A model generated the notes under the pieces. That model saw nothing but the letters and a program-made list of their open reading frames with translations, had not been told where the DNA came from and made no database searches. A program made the position numbers and the translations under genes. From Pycnococcus provasolii (Eukaryota > Chlorophyta > Pseudoscourfieldiophyceae > Pseudoscourfieldiales), in contig CP150557.1 in NCBI GenBank assembly GCA_049487715.1, positions 248,001-312,000 on the forward strand: 64,000 bases of DNA, given 5' to 3'. This document shows, piece after piece, positions 39,411 to 47,937 of this stretch. Each line of letters starts with the position of its first letter. Within the stretch, counting starts at the first letter, position 1.

Positions 39411-41777
39411 TCATGGGAACGCCGCCGCGCCGCCTCGTAGCCACTGCGTGCGCAACCCGTCGCGCGGAGGAGCCAGCGCCTGCTCCGACAGCTCGCCAAC
39501 CGCGTAAACGACGCCATTCGCACACGCGTACTCGGGCAAACTCACGTCCGCGTTCCAGGCGGCGGTGGGAGGAGCAGTGGGAAGAGAATGATTCACGTCG
39601 CGATGCGCCTCGCGCTGCACCCACGCGAAGTCCGGACCCTTCGTCGTGTTCGTGATCCAAGGGGCATATCCGTACAGCAGCGGCGGGTCTGTGCACTTCT
39701 TGAGCTGCACGCCTCGACCCACAGCTCGGCCTGGAAGGCTGAGCTCGGCATCTCCGACGACGCGGCTCACAAGATTGCACATGCGGCTGAACGGGCCGAC
39801 GGGATCCGCAGCTTTCGACGCAAACACGAAGATGCGATTGCAAGCAAAGTCGGGAAGCGCGCAGTCGAGCGTCGGAATCGCAAGACCAGGCTGCAGACGT
39901 CCACCCTTGGGGAATCCTTCCGTGCCGAACGCCCCCTCTCGAACGCGTGCCTCTTTGTAGCCACCTCCGCTGAGAGGCTGGTTTGCAAAACCCACCGCAT
40001 ACAGCGCAACGCGTCGTGCAAAGTCGAAGTTCGCCGTGAGAAGACCGCCAACGCTGAACGTCATTCCGCCTATGCCGCCAAAGGTTCGATGAATGGCATA
40101 GTCGGTTGGTGCCATCACTGTCACCCGCGACGCGACGGAGGAAAGGGTATCCTCGAGACCTGAGGCAAGTGCCAACTCGAAGTACGATCCGAGCTGATTG
40201 GCGACCACGTTGCTGAGGATCGTCATAGCGGTGGGAGCACACACGTAGCTGCGATACGCGTTGCCTCGGATCTGTGGTAGCACGGATTGCGCCAGCCCTC
40301 CCAAACCAGGCACAGGCGGCAGGCCGTACAGCGGCTTGCCATTCTGGTACACCTGGCAGGTGCGATACATCAGATTCGTGTTGCGATTTCCAAACGTTCC
40401 AATGCCATCGATGAGAAAGCCGTAATTGTTCGACGCGGGTGGCCACCACCACGTGCCTTGATTGATGGCGCGAACTGAGCCGGTGCACACTTCAATGCCG
40501 GGTCGACACGGTCCTTCGCCCTTGTTTGGATCCGTGAACGTTGGGTAACTAGTGTACGTGCCGGCATTGCCTTGATCGATAAAATCCGTAGGATAGTGGC
40601 AGAGACCGTACGTTCGGTTGCGCTGAAAGATGACGAGATTAGGTGGTTCCAGCGGTGCGACGCCAACGGGTAAGCCTTCCTTCAAGCTCTCTGTACTGAG
40701 AAATCCACAAGGTCCAAAGTCGCCGATAAGGCCACCAAAGTCGCTTCCTTTAGCATTGTTGTCGCCTGGGAGCGCGATCAGATAGAGGTTTTGCAGTCCG
40801 TCGAGCGTGGTTAAGAACGGGTTGTCGACGATGACCATTCGCTGCCCGCGCCACGCGAGCGGGTTGTAGTCGTCGGTCAGAATTTCGAATGGCAATGAGA
40901 GCTGCGCGCCAACTCTCATCAGCGAGTAGAAGTTGAGCAAATCTTTGATTGCAGTTTTGCTGATCTCAAAGGCGATTTCGTCCGTCGGTGGTCCTTGGAT
41001 GGAGTCAGCAACGACGGAGAGGCTCTGGAACGCATCGGACATGTCGTACAGGTTAGGAAGGTCTTTCAGGATGAATCGCCCTCCGATGCACTGCAGTTTG
41101 GAGAATCCTGCAATTTTGCGTAGGTTGGTGTTGTTGACGAGCTTCAGGTTGCCGGTGATGATCGCGAGTTCGTCGAATTCGACGAGATTCTGGAACAGAG
41201 AGTTGTCTTCGACGGTCAAATTTCCTGCGAGAACACGTAGTCTCCACGGCACGTACACGAGATCTGATGACGCCACGAGATTACCGCGCAAGTAGACGCA
41301 CTGAACGACACGAGCATCCGTGCTCAAATCAAAGGTTCCCGTGCAGAATCCCTGTGGATTGTTCGCAGGCCACGTGTCGTTTGTGGTGTTGCCAAAAGGG
41401 TCGCGACACATCCACGACTCCGTCGGCGTAAATCGCGTCTCACGGGTTCGTCCTGCACGCGACGATCGAAACACAAGCCACCACCATGGCATGGAGATGA
41501 GCAGGAGGAGAACGCGGCATCGCAGGAGATCACGCCACCACCACGGCGGCGGTTGGAGCAGAGGCATCAGCACGAGGATGCGAAGCGTTTCGGTGATGAT
41601 GGTTTCGTAGTTGTTGTTGTCGTCGTCGTCGTTGATGTTGATATTGTTGATGTTGATGTGTTCGGCGGCGTCGTGCCTCCGAACATCATCATTCGCTTCT
41701 CCATCATCACCATGATGCAAACGTCGTCGCTCCATCATTATCGGCATGGCTGACGAAGTGACTAACCACAAAAACAC
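39411..41777 (-). CDS. Membrane protein with receptor L-like and fasciclin-like domains
   Basis: 788 residues. A polar, Asn/Asp-rich N-terminus (about 45-62) precedes a hydrophobic, Trp-rich membrane segment (about 90-112: LLLLISMPWWWLVF), so it is likely a type II membrane protein or has an uncleaved anchor. Residues about 165-330 repeat an L-domain pattern (LRVLAGNLTVEDNSLFQNLVEF, LAIITGNLKLVNNTNLRKI, LQCIGGRF) as in receptor L domains. Around 510-620 comes a fasciclin-type segment (VTVMAPTDYAIHRTF). The extracellular part is Cys- and Gly-rich. Both domain types mediate adhesion. It lies between the two GT29 genes. The identification rests on pattern only. Confidence 0.75.
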   Translation of the reverse strand: MFLWLVTSSAMPIMMERRRLHHGDDGEANDDVRRHDAAEHININNININDDDDNNNYETIITETLRILVLMPLLQPPPWWWRDLLRCRVLLLLISMPWWWLVFRSSRAGRTRETRFTPTESWMCRDPFGNTTNDTWPANNPQGFCTGTFDLSTDARVVQCVYLRGNLVASSDLVYVPWRLRVLAGNLTVEDNSLFQNLVEFDELAIITGNLKLVNNTNLRKIAGFSKLQCIGGRFILKDLPNLYDMSDAFQSLSVVADSIQGPPTDEIAFEISKTAIKDLLNFYSLMRVGAQLSLPFEILTDDYNPLAWRGQRMVIVDNPFLTTLDGLQNLYLIALPGDNNAKGSDFGGLIGDFGPCGFLSTESLKEGLPVGVAPLEPPNLVIFQRNRTYGLCHYPTDFIDQGNAGTYTSYPTFTDPNKGEGPCRPGIEVCTGSVRAINQGTWWWPPASNNYGFLIDGIGTFGNRNTNLMYRTCQVYQNGKPLYGLPPVPGLGGLAQSVLPQIRGNAYRSYVCAPTAMTILSNVVANQLGSYFELALASGLEDTLSSVASRVTVMAPTDYAIHRTFGGIGGMTFSVGGLLTANFDFARRVALYAVGFANQPLSGGGYKEARVREGAFGTEGFPKGGRLQPGLAIPTLDCALPDFACNRIFVFASKAADPVGPFSRMCNLVSRVVGDAELSLPGRAVGRGVQLKKCTDPPLLYGYAPWITNTTKGPDFAWVQREAHRDVNHSLPTAPPTAAWNADVSLPEYACANGVVYAVGELSEQALAPPRDGLRTQWLRGGAAAFP

Positions 41778-41977
41778 AGAATGAATGGGCGCGAACTAGG
41801 AATTCCAACCCAGGAATTAGGTCGAGAAGTCTCAGATGCGGGGGAGGAGGTGGCTGTGATGCGACTCGCTGACGGGGATCCCTTGCGGAACCCGTTTTCT
41901 TTTGTGGCATCGTTGAGGGGATTTCTGGGATCCCGCTCGAGCCGACATTCAATGGCGGCGCACAACGTTCCCTGCGT

Positions 41978-42193
41978 TTACTTCGTGTAGGGATCTCCCG
42001 GACACCTCCGGCCCGCCTTCGCCTCTTCCTTTGCCGCCTCGTCGCCGGCGCCTAGCGATGCCGCCTCGGCTGCCGCCTTGGCACGCGCGGCGGCGGCCTC
42101 AAAGTTCGCCTTGGACGTCACGCCAGAGGCCAGATTCTGAGCCTTACCCGAAGAAAACGATACAATTTCCTTTCCGACAGGGCACAGGCGCAT
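41978..42193 (-). CDS. Small Ala-rich protein, unknown
   Basis: 71 residues from MRLCPVGKEI (or 86 from 42238). It has a short Cys/Val/Phe start and an Ala/Lys/Glu helix (AAAARAKAAAEAA), then ends RRCPGDPYTK. Alpha-helical with two CP motifs near its ends; no family recognised. It may be the last exon of a longer gene, because the upstream context is not clearly non-coding. It is a same-strand neighbour of the L-domain gene. Confidence 0.35.
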   Translation of the reverse strand: MRLCPVGKEIVSFSSGKAQNLASGVTSKANFEAAAARAKAAAEAASLGAGDEAAKEEAKAGRRCPGDPYTK

Positions 42194-42238
42194 GGTGATG
42201 AACTGCGCCCTCGGCGATTTCGACCAGATGGTCAGCAA

Positions 42239-42685
42239 TGTGCATATCTGGCTGTCTACGGGCCGTTACGCGCCGTGATCGTCGTTCACTATGTGCGTCT
42301 CCTACCAAATACAAGATGATGATGGTCACATCCCACGCTTGACGCTTACAGATCTCACCGCCCGTGAGCTAACCCTAACCGTAAAGGGTCAACTTCCCTC
42401 TTCCTAAAGCCCCTAAAGAAGGTGAAACGACCCTTCCTTTTCTGACCCTTTTCGCCCCAACGTTGCCCCAGTGGAATATCTGCGTCTAAGGGTCTGGTAA
42501 AGTTTAGCCTAGTCGTCTCCTCCCCGGTCCCCGGGGTGGTCTGGTGGAAGTGTGGAACGAGGCCTCTTCTCTTATGAATTTGTCCAACCAGGTGGTCGAA
42601 CCAACCCTCTCCTCTCCTCCTCTCGTCCGTCACCTGTCGCCCGATCCCACCTCGCACGCGCCACTCGCGCCAACACGCCTCCGAC
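42239..42685. promoter_or_regulatory. Intergenic region upstream of the second GT29 gene
   Basis: 447 bp containing a short telomere-like tract (CTAACCCTAACC, 42369-42380) and C/T-rich sequence near the GT29 start. No gene is seen. Confidence 0.5.
42369..42380 (+). repeat. Short telomere-like tract
   Basis: Two CTAACC units, the second followed by a degenerate copy (CTAACCGTAAAGGG). Confidence 0.75.
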
Positions 42686-44125
42686 ATGGCTGCCGGCCGC
42701 TTCCTCAACACGTCGGCGGTACTCTACTGCGCGCTCGTCCTCGCCGGATCTATCAACCACGCGCATGGCCAGAAACTCGGCGTGTGCAACGGTGCTCCGT
42801 TTCCGTGGAGCCCGTTCAACAGCTCGACCGCGCCGCTGAACATGAACCAACTTGCTACTAAGGGTGTTCCGGATGATCCGACGAAGGGCCTGCGTGCGGT
42901 GACGTTGCCTCGCGTGCGACGCACGCAGGGCGATTCGTCCGGACAGTGGAGTCCGAGTCCGTACTGCTTGCGCGAGCCGCGCAACCACGGCATGCAGACT
43001 GAGCGCCAGCTTTCCGCGCTAGCTCTATGCCTGCAGAACGACGTGGGATGCGCTTCGAGTGGCGCAAGGGCGGAAGTCACTGCAGCACAGGCAGCGTCGC
43101 TGCCATCCATGAAGCTTCTCAGAAACTTGAGGCGGTCTAAAGTTAAGTGCGTGAGTGTTACGCGAACCAGCCGGTGCGGCCGGTTGGTGGGCAACGTCGA
43201 CACCTACCTACCTGTCGGCAAGTTCTACCCCCAGAGCGCGCGACCTGCGATGGATATGCCAAAGAAACTGGCGGGTACGTGCGCGTTAATAGCCAATGGA
43301 CCGCTTACGATGCTCAATCGAAATGGCGCGTCTATAGACGCGCACAGCCACGTCGCGCGCTTCAACGCAGCCTCGGTGGGAAGCCAGACACTGCGCCTGG
43401 GAACGCGCACAACGCACCGCGTGTTCAACCGACCCCGAGGTTCGGAGGCGTCTGGTTGCACACGACGGAGATGCACGGGCATACGTACGGGCATGGGTCA
43501 GCAGCTCAGCCTCTCCGCGTCTGAAACTTGGCTTTTTTGGAACTACGAGTCTGTCTCCGACTTTCCGACGATGAAGAGGTTGTACCGCCGCGTGACACCG
43601 CGCCTCTTCAGCCCTGATGCGAGCCGCGCGGTATATCAGGTGTACTGGCAGGCACGACGCGACTTGCTGGCACTTGGTCTCGGCCCATTCAACTGCCCCA
43701 AGGCTCTTTCAAGCGGCATCCACGCGATGATCCTCATGGCGATTTTATGCGACCAGTACCCGCTCAGCCTCTATGGGTTTACGTATGACGAAGCGCAGCT
43801 TCGATCGCGCGGAGGGCACTACGTGAGCGGTGGCCCAATTATGTTCGGGGGTCACAGCTGGACATTTGACGCGGCATTCGTGCGACTGTTGCACCTTGCG
43901 GGACATGCCACGGTGTGCACGGCGGACGATCCGACCGTGAAGACGGCAGCGCTAAGGAAAGGCCGTGCGCCGAGGGACCCGCCGCCGCCGTCGTCGTCGT
44001 CCTCTAGACCTAGTTCTGGAGGCTTGCGTCGGTCGACACTTTCGCGACGCCCTATTCCTCCAGCTTGGTACCGTCGACAGGCTGCCCAGCGTGCGATGTC
44101 CAGACGAAGTAATTCATATGGTTAG
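42686..44125 (+). CDS. GT29 sialyltransferase-like protein 2
   Basis: 479 residues with a cleavable signal peptide (MAAGRFLNTSAVLYCALVLAG, likely cut after AHG). A Cys-rich stem leads to sialylmotif L (GTCALIANGPLTML...GASIDAHSHVARFN), sialylmotif S (SSGIHAMILMAILCD...LSLYGF) and a VS-type motif with Asp in place of Glu (HSWTFD). The C-terminus is Ser/Arg/Pro-rich with runs of Ser and is probably disordered. It is a diverged paralog of the gene at 38006. TGTAA at 44153-44157 lies 28 bp after the stop. Confidence 0.85.
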   Translation: MAAGRFLNTSAVLYCALVLAGSINHAHGQKLGVCNGAPFPWSPFNSSTAPLNMNQLATKGVPDDPTKGLRAVTLPRVRRTQGDSSGQWSPSPYCLREPRNHGMQTERQLSALALCLQNDVGCASSGARAEVTAAQAASLPSMKLLRNLRRSKVKCVSVTRTSRCGRLVGNVDTYLPVGKFYPQSARPAMDMPKKLAGTCALIANGPLTMLNRNGASIDAHSHVARFNAASVGSQTLRLGTRTTHRVFNRPRGSEASGCTRRRCTGIRTGMGQQLSLSASETWLFWNYESVSDFPTMKRLYRRVTPRLFSPDASRAVYQVYWQARRDLLALGLGPFNCPKALSSGIHAMILMAILCDQYPLSLYGFTYDEAQLRSRGGHYVSGGPIMFGGHSWTFDAAFVRLLHLAGHATVCTADDPTVKTAALRKGRAPRDPPPPSSSSSRPSSGGLRRSTLSRRPIPPAWYRRQAAQRAMSRRSNSYG

Positions 44126-44436
44126 AACGATTGTCCAGTAAAGTTAAGCAACTGTAAAAAAGGATTGATGATTTGTTTCACTCTACGTCGAGCCTTTGAT
44201 GACGAAGCACGGCGTGTTGCACACAAACCCAAACGACGATACGATCATACACTACGAGACGACTACGAATGAAGTTGCGAAATACACGTGGATACAGAGT
44301 CTGTAATCGAAGTCATAATTGTCGTAAATGTTATTTGTTTTCAAAATGGTGGTGTTCACAACACCAAGTCCCTGAAACCCAACCAAAAACAAAAAAAGGG
44401 GAAACGTTTAAAACAGAACCAAATAGCCAATGATTT
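44126..44436. other. Convergent intergenic region
   Basis: 311 bp between two stop codons, with an A-rich stretch (44385-44420). It holds UTRs of both genes and nothing else recognisable. Confidence 0.5.
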
Positions 44437-45651
44437 CTACTTCATCATCAGCTTGGGAACCTTGAAGCCTGCGAAGAGATTTGCTGCACTTGTCGCAGCG
44501 GGAGCAGGCTTGCGCTTGACTCCGGCAACCGCAGGTCTTACCGCCGGCGCTTGAGGCACAGTGCCGAGCGCACTCAGCCACGAGCTCGGGCCACGCGATT
44601 TCGGCTTCGCCGCGGCGGCAGGTGGCGGTGGCGGTTTGTTCGCGGTGGCAAGCGAAAGTGGCACACGAGCTGAAGCAGCAGCCGGCGGCGGTGCCGGTTT
44701 TGCCGGTGAGGGAGCACGAGGTGCTGCCGCCACGGGTGGCGACGGTGGCGGTGGCGAGTCCGAGGCAGCTACGTCAGCCGGTGGCGATCCCGGACTGGCA
44801 AGTAGGCTAGCAGTTACGCGCTTGGATGCAGGAGCACGGGGTGGCGGTGCCGGCTTCGCTTCCAGCTTGCGTGTACGCACTGTCTTCGCCTGACGCTTCG
44901 GCGCTGGCTCTGGTGACGGCGTTGGCATATCCTCATCCTCGTCCTCCGTCTCCTCGTCGTCTTCCATTATACGAGCCTGAGGGCGTGCCGGAGGAGGCTT
45001 TGCTTGCTGCTGCTGCTGCTGGCGCTGACGATCTTGCTGTGCCGCAGCAGCCTTCTTAACTTTCTCCGCGAGGCCGTCGAAGCGTTCCTCCGCCTCCTTC
45101 GCCTTCGTTTCGAGTTCGTCGCGTCGCGCCTCCGACTGCTTCAGCTCGCGCTTCAGGTTTGCACTCCTCTCCTCCGCCTCCTCGAGACGCCTGTTCGCGT
45201 CCCCGAGTGTCGACTTTGCGCCACCACGCACCTCCGAGAGTCGTCGGTTCACACACCTCTGGTAGCTCGCCTGCACGTCAGCATCCGCCGCCGCGAAAGC
45301 AATAGCGATTCTGAGCGCGGACGCCTTGATGCGTTCCTCGCAGAGTCCCATTTCCGCCTCCTCAGCGAGCACCTGACGCTGCAGGCGTGCCTTGCGCAGC
45401 TCGCCGTCCTTTTCCTGGTGAGCCCCCTGCAGCGCACTTGCTCGTATGATGGACGCGCGTGAGGTGAGTGCACGTTCGTTGCGCATGAGCGAGAGTTCCG
45501 CGTCTCGTGCGGCGAACGTGCCTCGGAGGTCCATGAGTTCGGACGACGTCTCATGTAGTTTTGCGCGCAGGTTTGTATTTTCCTCGAGCAGCGCGCGTTG
45601 ATGCGATGTGTGCATCTGCGCGCACAAAGCGGCGTCGCCGAGGTACTCCAT
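44437..45651 (-). CDS. Coiled-coil, proline-rich protein, unknown function
   Basis: 404 residues. The N-terminal half (about 20-215) is a predicted coiled coil (Glu/Ala/Arg/Leu heptads, for example RRLEEAEERSANLKRELKQSE), ending in a short glutamine run. The second half is disordered: an acidic patch (DDEETEDEDED), Pro/Ala repeats and basic patches (KRQAKTVRTRK). It ends with FAGFKVPKLMMK. No family recognised; it could be a cytoskeletal or nuclear scaffold. Confidence 0.75.
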   Translation of the reverse strand: MEYLGDAALCAQMHTSHQRALLEENTNLRAKLHETSSELMDLRGTFAARDAELSLMRNERALTSRASIIRASALQGAHQEKDGELRKARLQRQVLAEEAEMGLCEERIKASALRIAIAFAAADADVQASYQRCVNRRLSEVRGGAKSTLGDANRRLEEAEERSANLKRELKQSEARRDELETKAKEAEERFDGLAEKVKKAAAAQQDRQRQQQQQQAKPPPARPQARIMEDDEETEDEDEDMPTPSPEPAPKRQAKTVRTRKLEAKPAPPPRAPASKRVTASLLASPGSPPADVAASDSPPPPSPPVAAAPRAPSPAKPAPPPAAASARVPLSLATANKPPPPPAAAAKPKSRGPSSWLSALGTVPQAPAVRPAVAGVKRKPAPAATSAANLFAGFKVPKLMMK

Positions 45652-45871
45652 GCTATGATGCTGCGAGAGAACAGGGGAGTGGGAGGCGAGCTGTCAATTA
45701 CTTAATTAGCAGGCAGCGGGGGGAGGGGGTTGGGAACAGGGGGAACAGGGTGCGAATTCCACCACCACAACAGGGGGATAAGAAATAGCCTCTTCAAGAG
45801 AATGAAAAAATCAACAACCACTCACTCAACCCAGCTTCGTTTTCTTGTTTTTTCTCGCCCCTCGCCCCCCC

Positions 45872-45911
45872 GGGTTAGGGTTAGGGTTAGGGTTAGGGTT
45901 AGGGTTAGGGG
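45872..45911 (+). repeat. Telomere-like (GGGTTA)n tract, about 6.5 units
   Basis: Perfect GGGTTA repeats, 220 bp upstream of the coiled-coil gene's start codon on the opposite strand. Confidence 0.95.
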
Positions 45912-46084
45912 ACTGCTCGAAGAAGACGACGCAGTCCTCCGCCGTCGTCTCCCCCATGCTCCACTCCCCGAATCCCAGCCGGGTGATCCGGTGACGAGGT
46001 CCGGATACCGGACCACGTAATCTAACGTGGGCTCGCCTCCTTCTTCGGCCGCTTTCTTGGGCGGCCTTTAGCGTCTCCAACTAA

Positions 46085-46268
46085 TTTCGCGACGACTTCC
46101 AGAACCTCGAGTTCGTTTGGCGCGTCACCCAAATATCCGTTCCAATCGAAGGTTGCTGATTTTGCTCGTAGATACTCGGACCGTTTCGGTACACGAACTA
46201 CGTCCCCGCGTTCGGCGTGTGTTCGACCTCCCACTACTCGTGTGTAGTGCGGCTGTAGGTTGTTTGCG
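46085..46268 (-). repeat. Dispersed repeat, copy A
   Basis: Read on the minus strand this matches 63478-63702 over nearly its whole length, with shared blocks such as AGTAGTGGGAGGTCGAACAC, CGTAGTTCGTGTACCGAAAC and CGAACTCGAGGTTCTGG (one C/A difference before the last). It carries a short frame (46234-46022 on the minus strand) ending in a basic RPRKRPKK stretch. A remnant of a mobile element or of a duplicated gene is likely. Confidence 0.85.
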
Positions 46269-46290
46269 GAGGAGGAGGAGGAGGAGGAGG
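46267..46290 (+). repeat. (GGA)n run
   Basis: Seven to eight GGA units directly beside dispersed repeat copy A. Confidence 0.8.
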
Positions 46291-46372
46291 ATGTGGATCA
46301 GTCCTGAGCGTGATCACAGGTCTGCCTTTTTCTCGTAGTCTGGTTAGGTTATCGTACCCTAGTATGTAGCAG

Positions 46373-46423
46373 AACCTTACTGTACTGTACTGTACATAGA
46401 CTTAGGTACAGTACTGTAAGGTT
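46373..46423. repeat. Inverted repeat, 18-bp arms
   Basis: The arms at 46373-46390 and 46406-46423 are complementary at 17 of 18 positions around a 15-base spacer. The arms contain (ACTGT)-like repeats. It lies about 110 bp past the stop of the minus-strand glycosyltransferase-like gene and might mark its transcript end or be a small foldback element. Confidence 0.8.
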
Positions 46424-46533
46424 TTTATTTTCTCTTAAGGGTAAAAGAAACCAACACGGGACGCGTAACTTACAGGACTAAACTTACCTATACACGGATT
46501 GGAGATGCTTAGACTATGGTACTACTGTTGCTG

Positions 46534-47655
46534 TTACATTACAAGTTGCGCAGGTTCGCGGCGCGTGGCGGCGTCGTACGCGTCAATCTCCGCGTCCAGC
46601 ACAAACGACACCTGGTGTTGCATCTTGCGCTCCAAACCGTCACGGTGGCCGTTGACGTGACCCACCACCGTTGGCCACATGCCGCCATATGGCTCAGCCA
46701 TCGGCGCGTCGTGCTCGCGTGCGTCGTACGACAGAGGAACGGGACGGTCCGCAGCGCCATCCGGCCACAGCACGTACATGCCGTACGGCTTGTGCGCCTC
46801 ATCCAAGCCGCCCGAGAGAAGCTCGGGCGTCATCACCTCAGTCACCTTCTCCTCCACGAAGCCGCGCCTCACGAATGCCCAAGGAGCGTTGCGCCCGAAA
46901 ATGAAATTCGTGTACCACGCCGTGCGCGCGACGTGCGTGGAGTCGAAGAACCGGCACAGCGGCAAAAGCGTCAACCCATCCTCGTTCGAATCCATGTACG
47001 TGCCGCGCTTCGCGTCGAGCGCCGCGCAAGTATCTCTTGCAGGCTGCGTGCGCAGCGGCGTCGGCACGAGCGCGCCGTTCGTCTGCCCGCGCATGACGAG
47101 GTCGTGGCGTATCGTCGACTTGGTCGGAAATCCGACGTAGTAGAGCCAGCTGCAGCACCGCTGCATCTCTCGGCAGACACGTGCGAGGTCCACGTCGTTC
47201 GTGAACGAGCGGTCGTGCTGTAAGACCATGACGAGAGGCGTCTTGACGAGCTGCAGGCCCCTGCGCAGCGCGTACGGAAACCCGTGGTGCTCACGGAGCA
47301 CGAGCATGCTCGCGTTGCGAAATGGCGAGTCGTCGAGCTCCAAGTCGCGTGCACGTGCGCACAGCACCTCCAGTCTGTTCAGGTATCGCGCATATCTCTC
47401 TGCATCTTCCCTCGTCACCTTCGCCTGTCGGAACACGCTCTTCTCGGCGTCGGCGTCGCGCAGCGCGTATCCGTCGCAGACGATGATGATGGGCACGCGT
47501 CGCGCGAGCGGGCCGCAGTGCGCGGTGAGCGAGACCATAGTGTTTTGCATGAGGTAGGTGGAGGGGTGTGAGACGCACGGCGACGTCGTCAAGACCACCG
47601 TCAGCGGACACACATCACCGTCATCTCGACACATCTCACCCTCCGGCGCGGCCAT
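46534..47655 (-). CDS. Glycosyltransferase-like protein (GT-A fold), unassigned
   Basis: 373 residues, no signal peptide or clear membrane segment. It has the layout of a GT-A enzyme: an N-terminal nucleotide-binding half (LTVVLTTSPCVSHPST, RRVPIIIVCDGY), then LVMVLQHDRSFT in the place of a DxD-type metal site. Further on come YYVGFPTKSTIRHDL, RTAWYTNFIFGR and a C-terminal EPYGGMWPTVVGH. Similar proteins occur in other microalgae to my knowledge, but with no known substrate. It is head-to-head with the kinesin gene across a telomere-like tract. Confidence 0.7.
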   Translation of the reverse strand: MAAPEGEMCRDDGDVCPLTVVLTTSPCVSHPSTYLMQNTMVSLTAHCGPLARRVPIIIVCDGYALRDADAEKSVFRQAKVTREDAERYARYLNRLEVLCARARDLELDDSPFRNASMLVLREHHGFPYALRRGLQLVKTPLVMVLQHDRSFTNDVDLARVCREMQRCCSWLYYVGFPTKSTIRHDLVMRGQTNGALVPTPLRTQPARDTCAALDAKRGTYMDSNEDGLTLLPLCRFFDSTHVARTAWYTNFIFGRNAPWAFVRRGFVEEKVTEVMTPELLSGGLDEAHKPYGMYVLWPDGAADRPVPLSYDAREHDAPMAEPYGGMWPTVVGHVNGHRDGLERKMQHQVSFVLDAEIDAYDAATRREPAQLVM

Positions 47656-47708
47656 TCTCAGTAAGTACTATGTAAAACGAGTGGGTAGCCCCGTGGGGAG
47701 GGAGGGAG

Positions 47709-47766
47709 CCCTAACCCTAACCCTAACCCTAACCCTAACGAGGAATGCCCTAACCCTAACCCTAAC
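47709..47766 (+). repeat. Two telomere-like tracts in a tandem unit
   Basis: A tract of five CCCTAA units (47709-47739) is followed by GAGGAATG and a second tract of three units (47748-47766), again followed by GAGGAAT. The pairing of tract plus GAGGAAT suggests a local duplication. It sits in the 282-bp divergent gap between the glycosyltransferase-like and kinesin genes. Confidence 0.92.
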
Positions 47767-47937
47767 GAGGAATTTGCCAAATATAAAAATAGGCCCCCCC
47801 AAACCCCTGATGACCTCGATCGAATTCTTGAGACTCGATTCTTGAAGAAAGCAGATGCCATCTGTCGCCTGTCCCGGGGGTCCCTTTGGAACAACTTTAT
47901 ATTTTTTTTTTTCAAATCAAAAACAAAAACAAAAACA

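Larger units (their letters stand above)
45652..46533. other. Intergenic region with telomere-like tract, dispersed repeat and hairpin
   Basis: 882 bp without a supported gene. It holds the longest uninterrupted telomere-like tract of the window, a copy of a dispersed repeat, a (GGA)n run and an inverted repeat; each is listed separately. Confidence 0.7.

Noticed and set aside
45872-47766. Telomere-like arrays as a true chromosome end or an assembly end
   Set aside because: The tracts are short, internal, in both orientations and flanked by intact genes on both sides.
47709-47766. CRISPR-like repeat-spacer array
   Set aside because: The units are 6-bp tandem telomere-type repeats without spacers, in a eukaryotic genome.
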